Assembly: GCA_964600165.1 (NCBI GenBank)
Contig: CAZRIP010000082.1
Span: 1 to 17,944, forward strand
Origin: CAZRIP01 sp964600165
Lineage (GTDB): Bacteria; Elusimicrobiota; Elusimicrobia; UBA1565; UBA9628
Length of the DNA: 17,944 nucleotides
Reading direction: 5' to 3'
The translations under genes and the position numbers were made by a program. Shown here piece after piece: positions 6,403-12,990 of this stretch. Position 1 is the first letter of the stretch; the number at the start of each line of letters is the position of its first letter. The notes below the pieces were generated by a model. That model worked only from the letters and a program-made list of their open reading frames with translations. It searched no databases and was not told the origin of the DNA.

Positions 6403-8390
6403 CGCGGCGGCCTGCGCCCCGCCAACTCGGACAACAGGCCGGGCGCCAGCCGCCGGTCGCCGGCCGGGATCGGACTCGACGACAGCCCGCTCGTCAGCCG
6501 TAGGAGCTCGCGCGTGCCGTCGAGACGCCCGTCGGCGGACTGAGCGTACCAGCCGCGGTCGGAAAGGATCAGCCGGCCGCGCTCGCGGCCGTCCCGCAGG
6601 GAAAGAAAGCCCACGCCGTCCTCGCTTTCCGCGAGCATGAAGGCGCCGCGGGGATCGGAAGCTTGGGGCCAGTCGGCGCGCGCGGGCGCGGCCAGCTCGA
6701 GAGCCCGGAGCTTGCGCCCCGTCATGATCTCCCATTCCCACGCGCCGCCTTCATCGAGAGCGATCAGCGAGGCTCCGTCCGCGCCGAACGCCGCCGGCGT
6801 CGCGTCGCGGTCGAGCTGCCAGGACTTGAGCTCCTGGCCGTTCTCGAGATCGTAGATCTTGATCGAGCGCGAGGCCCCGACCACGGCCTCGGCCGCGAGG
6901 AAGCGGCCGTCGCGGCTGAGCACGAGGCCGGGCAGCGTCGGGCCGCCCAGCGCGGCGCGGCCGAGCCACCGCCCCTCGTCGATGCTCCAGAAACGCACCT
7001 CGCCCGTGTCGTCGACGGTGACCAGGCGCCGTCCCCCGAGAGCGACGAGGACGTTCGCCAGGCGGCCGGGAGTAGGATCGACCGCGGGCCCCAGCGTCGC
7101 GTCGGGCAGGTTCCAGATCTGCACGCGCTGGTCGTAGCCCGTGACCAGGAACCGCCCGCGCGGGTCGAGGGCGACGGACGTCGCCTTGATGAGGTTCCAT
7201 TGGAAGGTGCCGAAGTCCTGGCCCGTCTCGAGGTCGCGCAGGTCGACCATGTCCCGGTCGCGCACGCCCGCGAGCAGGCGGGCGTCGTCGGTCAGGGAAA
7301 AGCGCGTCATCACCGTCCAATCGCCGGTCGAGGCGCGAATCAAGGTCCCGTCCTCGAGGTTCCAGAGCCGCGCGGCGCGATCGTCGACCACCGCCAACCG
7401 GCGTCCGTCGGAGGAGACGGCCGCCAGGCGCGCCGGAAAAAGGGCGCCGCCGAGGACGATCGGCGGGCGCGACGCGTCCGACGTATCCCAGAGCCGCGCG
7501 GTGTGATCGTCGCTTCCGGTCGCCAGCCGCCGCCCGTCGGCGCTCGCCGCGAGCGCTCCGACGCTGTCGAGATGCCCGATGAGCGCCGGCCCGGAGCGCG
7601 CGTTCTTGACGTCCCAAAAGCGCGCGGTGTTGCCCCCGGCGCTGACGAGCCGCCCGTCCGGCAGGCCGAGGAGGGTCCTCGCGGACGGGCTTTTAAAGCT
7701 CGCGCGCGCCAAGCCGCGCGCGTAGTCCCAGACCGTGATGCTTTCCTCGGTCGCGGCGGCCAGGCTCCCGTCGCGCAAAAACGCGGCGGCGCGCACCGGC
7801 GCCCCGGCGTCGAGCACGGCCGCGCGCGCTCCCGCCGTCGTCGACCAGACGTCGACCTCCGAGCCTTCGGCGAGCGCAAGCGCTTTGCCGTCGCGCGAGA
7901 GCGCGGCCGCCGTCATCTTCGAGGCGACGGGATACTCGACGCGCCGCCGGCCCGTCGCGGCGTCCCAGACGCTCGCCCCGCTCTGCGCGATGGTCGTGAC
8001 GGCGCGCGCGTCCGGCGACAGCCACGCGGCGAGCAGGAACTCTCCCGGCTCCCCGAAGCGCCTGAGCGCTTTTCCCGACGCGGAATCCCAAAGGACCGCC
8101 GTCCCCGCTCCGCCGGTCAACAGGCGCGAGCCGTCGGCCGAGAGCGAGACGGCGGTCAGCCCCAACCGGTCGCCGAGCACGCCGCGCAGCTTGCGGCCGC
8201 GCGCGTCCCAGAGGATCGCCCAGCCGTCGCGGCCCGCCGTCGCCGCGAGCCGGCCGTCGGCGGAAAGCGCGACGGCCGTGACCGGCAGCGTGTGCCCGGT
8301 CTGTACGACGAGCTCGGACTTCGGAAAATCTCGACTCACCCCTGGGTGAGTCGAGATCGCCAGGATGATGGCGGCGAGCAGGAATCTCAC
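6399..8390 (-). CDS. Exported WD40 repeat protein, about 14 blades
   Basis: 663 residues. An N-terminal hydrophobic stretch (RFLLAAIILAI) is a probable signal peptide, so the protein should be periplasmic or outside. After it I count 14 WD-type units ending in motifs such as ILWDARG, VLWDSAS, SVWDAAT, RFWDVKN, RLWDTSD, QIWNLPD, RFWSIDE and KIYDLEN: enough for two seven-bladed propellers. The tail carries GWYAQSADGRLDGT (613-626), resembling the sequence that closes WD40 regions in some bacterial multidomain proteins. No enzymatic domain is visible; a protein-binding scaffold is likely. The GTG start at 8390 overlaps the stop of the upstream CWC gene (GTGA), indicating translational coupling; longer in-frame extensions would overlap that gene and lack a signal peptide. 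A perfect palindrome sits in codons just after the signal-peptide core. Partner unknown. Confidence 0.85.
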   Translation of the reverse strand: MRFLLAAIILAISTHPGVSRDFPKSELVVQTGHTLPVTAVALSADGRLAATAGRDGWAILWDARGRKLRGVLGDRLGLTAVSLSADGSRLLTGGAGTAVLWDSASGKALRRFGEPGEFLLAAWLSPDARAVTTIAQSGASVWDAATGRRRVEYPVASKMTAAALSRDGKALALAEGSEVDVWSTTAGARAAVLDAGAPVRAAAFLRDGSLAAATEESITVWDYARGLARASFKSPSARTLLGLPDGRLVSAGGNTARFWDVKNARSGPALIGHLDSVGALAASADGRRLATGSDDHTARLWDTSDASRPPIVLGGALFPARLAAVSSDGRRLAVVDDRAARLWNLEDGTLIRASTGDWTVMTRFSLTDDARLLAGVRDRDMVDLRDLETGQDFGTFQWNLIKATSVALDPRGRFLVTGYDQRVQIWNLPDATLGPAVDPTPGRLANVLVALGGRRLVTVDDTGEVRFWSIDEGRWLGRAALGGPTLPGLVLSRDGRFLAAEAVVGASRSIKIYDLENGQELKSWQLDRDATPAAFGADGASLIALDEGGAWEWEIMTGRKLRALELAAPARADWPQASDPRGAFMLAESEDGVGFLSLRDGRERGRLILSDRGWYAQSADGRLDGTRELLRLTSGLSSSPIPAGDRRLAPGLLSELAGRRPPR
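8328..8357. repeat. 14-bp perfect palindrome inside the WD40 signal-peptide region
   Basis: Arms 8328-8341 and 8344-8357 are perfect complements around a 2-nt loop. The 30 nt equal ten codons and, on the minus strand, encode ISTHPGVSRD between the hydrophobic core and the first propeller blade. This is too long and perfect to be casual, and looks like an in-frame palindromic element of the REP or RPE kind. Confidence 0.85.
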
Positions 8391-8557
8391 TGAGCCGCGG
8401 CGCCGCGCGAGGCGACCTTCTTGAGGCATTCCGGGCACAGACACGACTTGGCGGCGTCGACGGGCAGGACCGGCGGCAGGTCCTGGCACCAGCAATGATC
8501 CTTCCCAGACTCGCGGTCGCAAGCGAACTCCTTGCCGCATCGCTCGCAGGTCTTCAC
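8387..8557 (-). CDS. Small cysteine-rich CWC-family protein
   Basis: 56 residues with eight cysteines: C4 and C7, C13, the CWC motif at 22-24, then C39, C41 and C44. The order CxxCG-KxFxC-...-CWC-xxLPP-...-CxCPxC is the signature of the cysteine-rich CWC family, small proteins presumed to bind zinc; no function is established that I can name. The GTG start at 8557 shares GTGA with the stop of the adenine deaminase gene, and the gene's own TGA shares GTGA with the start of the WD40 gene. A GAGG sequence 7 nt upstream (8568-8565) supports the start. The position between a metal-dependent deaminase and an exported protein does not reveal its role. Confident of the family, not of the function. 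Confidence 0.85.
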   Translation of the reverse strand: MKTCERCGKEFACDRESGKDHCWCQDLPPVLPVDAAKSCLCPECLKKVASRGAAAQ

Positions 8558-9555
8558 GCGAGGGCCTCGATCTCGGCGAGCAGCGGGCGCTTCTCGGACG
8601 CGGATAGAAAACTCGCCTCTATGGAGTTTCTCGCGAGAGCTTTGAGGTCGGCGCGCGTGAGCGCGAGAGCGTCCGCCGTCTTCGCGAAATTGTCGAGCAC
8701 GTAGCCGCCGAAATAGGCGGGGTCGTCGGAGTTGATCGTCGCCGCCACTCCCGCGGCGAGAAGACGCTTGAGATTGTGGTCCTCGAGCCTCTCGAAGACG
8801 CGCAGCTTGACGTTCGAGAGCGGGCAGACGGTGAGCGGGATGCGCTCCGCGGCCAGGCGCTTGACGAGCTCGGCGTCCTCGAGGCAGCGCACGCCGTGGT
8901 CGACGCGTGAGACCTTGAGCACGTCGAGCGCCTCGCGGATGTAAGCGGGAGGCCCTTCCTCGCCCGCGTGCGCGACGGCCTTGAGGCCCGCGGCGCGCGC
9001 TTTCGCGTAGACTCTCTCGAAGAGCCGGGGCGGCCGATCTTTCTCCGACGAATCGAGCCCGACGGCGATGATCTTGTCCAAGAACGGCCGCGCCTCGTCG
9101 AAGGTCTTCTCGCAGTCCTCCGGCGGCAAGTGGCGCAGGAAGCACAAGATCAGCTCCGCCGATAGGCCCAGCTCTTTTTTCGCCTTCGCGCAGGCGGCGT
9201 GGAGGCCGTTGACGACCGTCCCCATGGCGATCCCGCGCGCCGCGTGGGTCTGCGGGTCGAAGAAGATCTCGGCGCGCTTGACGCCTTGCTCCGCGGCTTT
9301 TTGAAGATACGCCCGGCAGAGCTCGAAGAAGTCTTCTTCCGTCTTGAGGGCGGCCGCGCCTTCATAGTAAATGTCGAGGAAGGACTGCAGGTCGGCGAAT
9401 TGGTAGGCGCGGCGCAGCTCCTCGACCGACGCGAAACGAAGCTTCACCTTGTTGCGCCGCGCGAGCTCCAGCATGAGCTCGGGCTCGAGCGTGCCCTCGA
9501 TATGGAGGTGCAGCTCGGCTTTGGGAAGGCGGCGCAGGAAGTCCTCGTCCGACAT
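8554..9555 (-). CDS. Adenine deaminase (adenosine/adenine deaminase superfamily)
   Basis: 333 residues, the normal length. Hydrolyses adenine to hypoxanthine and ammonia in purine salvage, in the cytoplasm with one zinc ion. Seen: PKAELHLHIEG (zinc ligands H16, H18), FFDPQTH (98-104), VGLDSSE (165-171), VAHAGEEG (194-201, with H196 and catalytic E199), DHGVR (H220), CPLSN (244-248), NSDDPAYFGGY (275-285; zinc ligand D277). The FFDPQTH, LDSSE and DDPAYFGGY segments match bacterial adenine deaminases of the PA0148 type rather than true adenosine deaminases, so I prefer adenine as substrate. The start is ATG at 9555: the protein N-terminus MSDEDFLRRLPKAELHLH is typical, and the reading frame upstream runs through the divergent hbd gene. 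First gene of a GTGA-linked trio. Only 25 bp separate it from the divergent hbd gene, so the promoters overlap. Confidence 0.88.
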   Translation of the reverse strand: MSDEDFLRRLPKAELHLHIEGTLEPELMLELARRNKVKLRFASVEELRRAYQFADLQSFLDIYYEGAAALKTEEDFFELCRAYLQKAAEQGVKRAEIFFDPQTHAARGIAMGTVVNGLHAACAKAKKELGLSAELILCFLRHLPPEDCEKTFDEARPFLDKIIAVGLDSSEKDRPPRLFERVYAKARAAGLKAVAHAGEEGPPAYIREALDVLKVSRVDHGVRCLEDAELVKRLAAERIPLTVCPLSNVKLRVFERLEDHNLKRLLAAGVAATINSDDPAYFGGYVLDNFAKTADALALTRADLKALARNSIEASFLSASEKRPLLAEIEALA

Positions 9556-9580
9556 TCCAGCTATTCTGTATAATCTGCCG
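9556..9580. promoter_or_regulatory. 25-bp divergent promoter with a leaderless -10 box for hbd
   Basis: TATAAT at 9569-9574, a perfect -10, is 6 nt before the hbd ATG (9581), so transcription should begin at or beside the start codon. No ribosome binding site is present and the -35 position is poor. On the other strand TATACA (9572-9567), 11 nt from the adenine deaminase ATG, overlaps the same bases, so polymerases on the two promoters would exclude each other. Confidence 0.65.
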
Positions 9581-10438
9581 ATGGAAATCAAAGACGTGGC
9601 CGTCGTGGGCGGCGGCACCATGGGCTCAGGGATCGCGCACGTGTTCGCGGTTTCCGGTTTCAACGTCACCCTCGTCGAAGCCGAGAAGGCTTTCGCCGAG
9701 AAGGCGCTCGCGGGCATCGCCAAGAACATGGAGCGGCAAGTCGCCAAGGGCGTCATCAACGCCAAGGAAAAGGAGGCGGCGCTCGGCCGCCTGAAGATCG
9801 CCCTCAAGGTGGAAGACGCCGCCGGCAGCCAGCTCGTCGTCGAGGCCGTGCCGGAGGCCATGGCGCTCAAGAAGGACGTCTTCTCGCGGCTCGACGCGGC
9901 CTGCCCGAAAGAGACGATTCTTGCTTCCAACACTTCTTCGCTGCCGATCACCGCGATCGCCTCCGCCACCAAGCGCGCGTCTAAGGTCATCGGCATGCAT
10001 TTCATGAACCCCGTCCCGGTCATGAAGCTCGTCGAGCTCATCCGCGGCTACGAGACGTCGGACGAGACGTTTAAGACGATCCACGCGTTGACGCTCAAGC
10101 TCGGCAAGACGCCGGCGACGAGCAACGATTTTCCGGGCTTCATCGCCAATCGCATCTTGATGCCGATGATCAACGAGGCCTGCTACGCGCTCATGGAAGG
10201 CGTAGCGAAGAAAGAAGACATCGACACGGTGATGAAGCTCGGCATGGCGCATCCGATGGGGCCGCTCACGCTCGCGGACTTCATCGGCCTCGACGTGTGC
10301 CTGGCGATCATGGAGGTCCTGCAGCAGGGCCTCGGCGACGACAAATACCGTCCCTGCCCGCTGCTGCGCCAGATGGTGCAGGCCGGCCGGCTCGGAAAAA
10401 AGACGGGGAAGGGGTTCTATGACTACGGCGATGCTTGA
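9581..10438 (+). CDS. hbd: 3-hydroxyacyl-CoA (3-hydroxybutyryl-CoA) dehydrogenase
   Basis: 285 residues, the usual length of the single-function enzyme. Interconverts 3-hydroxyacyl-CoA and 3-ketoacyl-CoA with NAD(P). Seen: an N-terminal Rossmann motif VVGGGTMGSGIAH (8-20), E33 after beta2, SNTSSLPIT (116-124), GMHFMNPVPVMKLVE (138-152) with the catalytic pair H140 and E152, DFPGFIANRI at the domain junction, GPLTLADFIGLD in the C-terminal domain, and the terminal KKTGKGFYDYG. The ATG at 9581 is preceded by TATAAT with a 6-nt gap; no Shine-Dalgarno, so the message is probably leaderless. The gene overlaps the following acyl-CoA dehydrogenase gene by 20 nt; the pair would catalyse two steps of beta-oxidation or, in reverse, of butyrate formation. 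Direction cannot be decided here: no thiolase, crotonase or EtfAB is in the window. Confidence 0.93.
   Translation: MEIKDVAVVGGGTMGSGIAHVFAVSGFNVTLVEAEKAFAEKALAGIAKNMERQVAKGVINAKEKEAALGRLKIALKVEDAAGSQLVVEAVPEAMALKKDVFSRLDAACPKETILASNTSSLPITAIASATKRASKVIGMHFMNPVPVMKLVELIRGYETSDETFKTIHALTLKLGKTPATSNDFPGFIANRILMPMINEACYALMEGVAKKEDIDTVMKLGMAHPMGPLTLADFIGLDVCLAIMEVLQQGLGDDKYRPCPLLRQMVQAGRLGKKTGKGFYDYGDA
10405..10414 (+). promoter_or_regulatory. Ribosome binding region of the acyl-CoA dehydrogenase gene
   Basis: The purine run GGGGAAGGGG ends 4 nt before the ATG at 10419 and its first half, GGGGA, is 9 nt away. It fits that start better than the next in-frame ATG at 10431. It lies within the last codons of hbd, so the two genes are translationally linked. 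Confidence 0.5.
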
Positions 10439-11573
10439 ATCGGACCTGACGGACATTCAGAAGGAAGTCCGCGAATCCGCGCGGCAATTCTCTGATAAAC
10501 GCCTTCGTCCGACGGCGCTCGAGTACGACGAGAAGGAGGCCATCCCGCGCGCGCTCTACGAGGAGTGCGGCGAGCTCGGCTTCATGGGCGTCATGTTCCC
10601 CGAGGAGTACGGCGGCCTAGGCCTGGACTACGTGACCTACGCCATCGCGATGGAGGAGCTCGCGCGCGGCAACGCGGCCTTTCAGGTCGGCGTGACGGTG
10701 CACAACTCGCTCGTCTGCTCGGGCATCATCAAGTTCGCGAGCAAGGAACTGAAGGAAAAGTACTTGCACAAGGCCGCGAAGGGCGCGCTCATCGGCGCCT
10801 ACAGCCTTTCCGAGCAGGGCTCGGGCACCGACGCCGGCAGCCTCAAGTGCCGCGCGCAGGACAACGGCGATTCTTACATCTTGAACGGCACGAAGGCCTG
10901 GGTCACCAACGCGGGCTTCGCCGACTTCTTCCTCGTCTTCGTCTCGACGGCGCCGGAGCTCAAGAACAAGGGCATCACGTGCGTGCTCGTCGACAAGGGC
11001 ACGCCGGGCTTCACCCTCGGCAAGAAGGAGATGAAGCTCGGCATCCGCGCCTCGGACACGCGCGAGCTGATCTTCCAGGACTGCAGGGTCCCGAAGAGCC
11101 AGGTCGTCGGCGAGGTCAACCAGGGCTTCAAGATCGCGCTCACGCAGCTCGACAACGGCCGCGTCTCGATCGCCGCGCAAGCCGTCGGCATCGCGCAGGC
11201 CGCCTTCGAGGAGGCCGTCTCCTACGCGAAGCAGCGTCAGCAGTTCGGCAAGGCCATCGCCGAGTTCCAGCTGACGCAGGCGAAGATCGCCCAGATGGCG
11301 ATGAACATCGACGCCGCCCGTATGCTGACCTACCGCGCGGCCTCGCTGATGGCGCAGGGCAAAAAGTGCACCAAGGAAGCTTCAATGGCCAAACTATTCG
11401 CATCGCAAATGTGCAACAAAGTCTGCTTCGACGCGCTCCAAATCCACGGCGGCAACGGCTTCGTGCGCGAGTTCCCCGTCGAGCGGCTTTATCGCGACGC
11501 GCGCATCACCGAGATCTACGAAGGCACGACAGAGGTCCAGCATCTCATCATCGCGCGCGAGGTCCTGGCCTAG
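10419..11573 (+). CDS. Acyl-CoA dehydrogenase (butyryl/short-chain type likely)
   Basis: 384 residues, standard length. An FAD enzyme that introduces the alpha-beta double bond in acyl-CoA and passes electrons to ETF. Seen: FPEEYGGLGLDY (60-71), the signature AYSLSEQGSGTDAGS, LNGTKAWVTNAG, the CoA-binding YAKQRQQFGKAIAEFQ segment, IHGGNGFVREFPVERLYRDARI, and the catalytic-base motif YEGTTEVQHLIIAREVL with E368 in the position of the family's Glu. Substrate length is a guess from similarity to butyryl-CoA dehydrogenases and from the hbd gene it overlaps by 20 nt. The ATG at 10431 is an alternative start (8-nt overlap). The TAG stop is followed within a few bases by the coding region of a GT39-like protein that has no visible start codon, so the three genes may form one transcript. 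Confidence 0.93.
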   Translation: MTTAMLESDLTDIQKEVRESARQFSDKRLRPTALEYDEKEAIPRALYEECGELGFMGVMFPEEYGGLGLDYVTYAIAMEELARGNAAFQVGVTVHNSLVCSGIIKFASKELKEKYLHKAAKGALIGAYSLSEQGSGTDAGSLKCRAQDNGDSYILNGTKAWVTNAGFADFFLVFVSTAPELKNKGITCVLVDKGTPGFTLGKKEMKLGIRASDTRELIFQDCRVPKSQVVGEVNQGFKIALTQLDNGRVSIAAQAVGIAQAAFEEAVSYAKQRQQFGKAIAEFQLTQAKIAQMAMNIDAARMLTYRAASLMAQGKKCTKEASMAKLFASQMCNKVCFDALQIHGGNGFVREFPVERLYRDARITEIYEGTTEVQHLIIAREVLA

Positions 11574-11592
11574 CGCCGCCGCGCCCGCGGCG

Positions 11593-12990
11593 ATCGTCGT
11601 CCTCGCCCTCGCGCTGCGCTCCTGGGCGGCCGCGGGCGCCTACGCGCTCGACGACGAGTACACCCAGCTCTTCGAGGCGCTGCGGCCGCGCTCGCTTGGG
11701 GAGTTTCTGGGATTGGTCGCGCGCAACCCTTTGCACCTCGTCGCCGACCCGCTCTTCACATTCCTCGCGGCAAGGTTCGGCTCCGATATCCGGTTCTTGA
11801 GGCTGCCCGAGGTCGTCTTCGGCGCGGCGTCGGTCTGGCTATTGTGGCGTCTCGCGCGGCCGCGGCTCGACCGGAGGCGAGCGCTGCTCGCGGCCGTTTT
11901 CCTCGCGGGCTCGCTCTTCCATATCGACTGGTCGATCCGCCTGGACTTCTACGCGCTGCTGGTCGCGTTGACGCTCGCGCAGTCCTGGGCGCTGCTCGCC
12001 GGGGCTTGGCGCTGGTACGCCGGTTGCGCCGCGCTCTTCGCGTACGCGCACCCCTACGCTTGGGTCGTCGCGGCGATCCACGGCGTCTTTCTCGCCGTCG
12101 AGCGGCGGCCTATGCGCTCCTGGGCGCGCGCGTGGGCCTCGGCCGCGGCGCTGGCGCTGCCCTGGGCGATCTTCTCGACCAAGCTGCTGGTGACCGGCCC
12201 TGCCTTCGCGGGGGGCTCCGGAGGCACGGCCGTCTGGCGGACGGCGCTGCTGTTCGCGGCGACGCCCTCGACGGCCGCCGGTCTCGGCGCGCCGGGGGTC
12301 TCGGGCGCGGCGCTCGCGGCGCTCTTCGCCGCCTGTTGGGCGGTCTCTTTGCTGCGCGCTCGCCGCGCGGCGCGCGGCGGCCTGATCCGCCTCGCGCACC
12401 TCGCGCTGCTCGCCGGTCCGTTCGTCGTGCTCGGCCTCGACCGCGTCTTCGGGTATTTCTTCGCTCCGCGGGAGCTTCTCTGGCTGCTGCCGTTCTATCT
12501 GCTCGCCGTCGCCGACGGCGCGGTCGCGGCCTTCGACTTATCGACCGCGCCGCGCCGCGGGGCGATCGCGGCGGTCCTCGGAGGCTTGACGGCGTTCTGC
12601 CTGGCCTCTGGCTACGTCCGGACTTTCTCCGACTACGCCGCGATCGGCCGCAGGCAGAGGGAGCTCGTCGAGGCCGTGCGCGCGCGCGCCGAGCCCGAGG
12701 ACGCTTTCGTCTTCGACACGCGCGAGCTCGCGTACTGCTTCCTCTACGATTACGATCGCGAGGCGTTCCGCGCGCTGCCGCCCTTCGAGTTCCGAGGCGC
12801 CGCGCTCGAGGCCTCGAGCGCGGCGCTCAAGACGGGCAGGCTGACGGCGTGGGTCGTCTCCTCGCCGTCGGATCCGTCGCCCTACGCGCCGGGACGGACG
12901 TGGCGCGTGCGCGGCTCCGTCGCCGACGTGTTCGTCTATCCTCCGGTCCGGATCGCGCCGCCCGCGGCGCGCAAGGGCGGCTCGACGTAG
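11593..12990 (+). CDS. GT39-like polytopic membrane glycosyltransferase A, start codon unclear
   Basis: Polytopic GT-C/PMT-type protein, about 465 residues, presumed to transfer a sugar from a lipid-phosphate donor on the outer side of the inner membrane. Seen: repeated hydrophobic helices, the early acidic motif YALDDEYTQLFEALRP (the GT39 catalytic-Asp region), LFAYAHPYAWV, and a soluble C-terminal part ending VYPPVRIAPP. The paralog at 12936-14420 aligns from its N-terminus, including AAIV before the first helix. The first ATG, GTG or TTG in this frame is TTG 11713, which lies after the DDEY motif and would remove the first helix. I set the boundary at ATC 11593, the codon aligned with an ATC in the paralog, but this is a guess: an unusual start, a +1 shift from the preceding gene at its TAG, or a sequence error are all possible. 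The last 55 nt overlap the convergent paralog. Confidence 0.75.
   Translation: MVVLALALRSWAAAGAYALDDEYTQLFEALRPRSLGEFLGLVARNPLHLVADPLFTFLAARFGSDIRFLRLPEVVFGAASVWLLWRLARPRLDRRRALLAAVFLAGSLFHIDWSIRLDFYALLVALTLAQSWALLAGAWRWYAGCAALFAYAHPYAWVVAAIHGVFLAVERRPMRSWARAWASAAALALPWAIFSTKLLVTGPAFAGGSGGTAVWRTALLFAATPSTAAGLGAPGVSGAALAALFAACWAVSLLRARRAARGGLIRLAHLALLAGPFVVLGLDRVFGYFFAPRELLWLLPFYLLAVADGAVAAFDLSTAPRRGAIAAVLGGLTAFCLASGYVRTFSDYAAIGRRQRELVEAVRARAEPEDAFVFDTRELAYCFLYDYDREAFRALPPFEFRGAALEASSAALKTGRLTAWVVSSPSDPSPYAPGRTWRVRGSVADVFVYPPVRIAPPAARKGGST

Noticed and set aside
6663..8393. 576-codon plus-strand reading frame opposite the WD40 gene
   Set aside because: The minus strand has regular WD repeats; the plus reading is Arg/Ala-rich with no motif.
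9556..10041. N-terminal extension of adenine deaminase to 495 residues
   Set aside because: The extra 162 residues are antisense to hbd; the family N-terminus begins at the ATG at 9555.
371..11573. A lysine fermentation pathway joining the KamA-like enzyme, hbd and the acyl-CoA dehydrogenase
   Set aside because: The genes are about 8 kb apart on different strands, and beta-lysine mutase, kdd, kce and kal are not present in the window.
12500..12520. 7-bp palindrome GCCGTCG/CGACGGC, with similar ones at 2410-2425 and 13395-13410
   Set aside because: Short, built from common Val-Ala-Asp-Gly or Ala/Gly codons in GC-rich DNA; likely chance.
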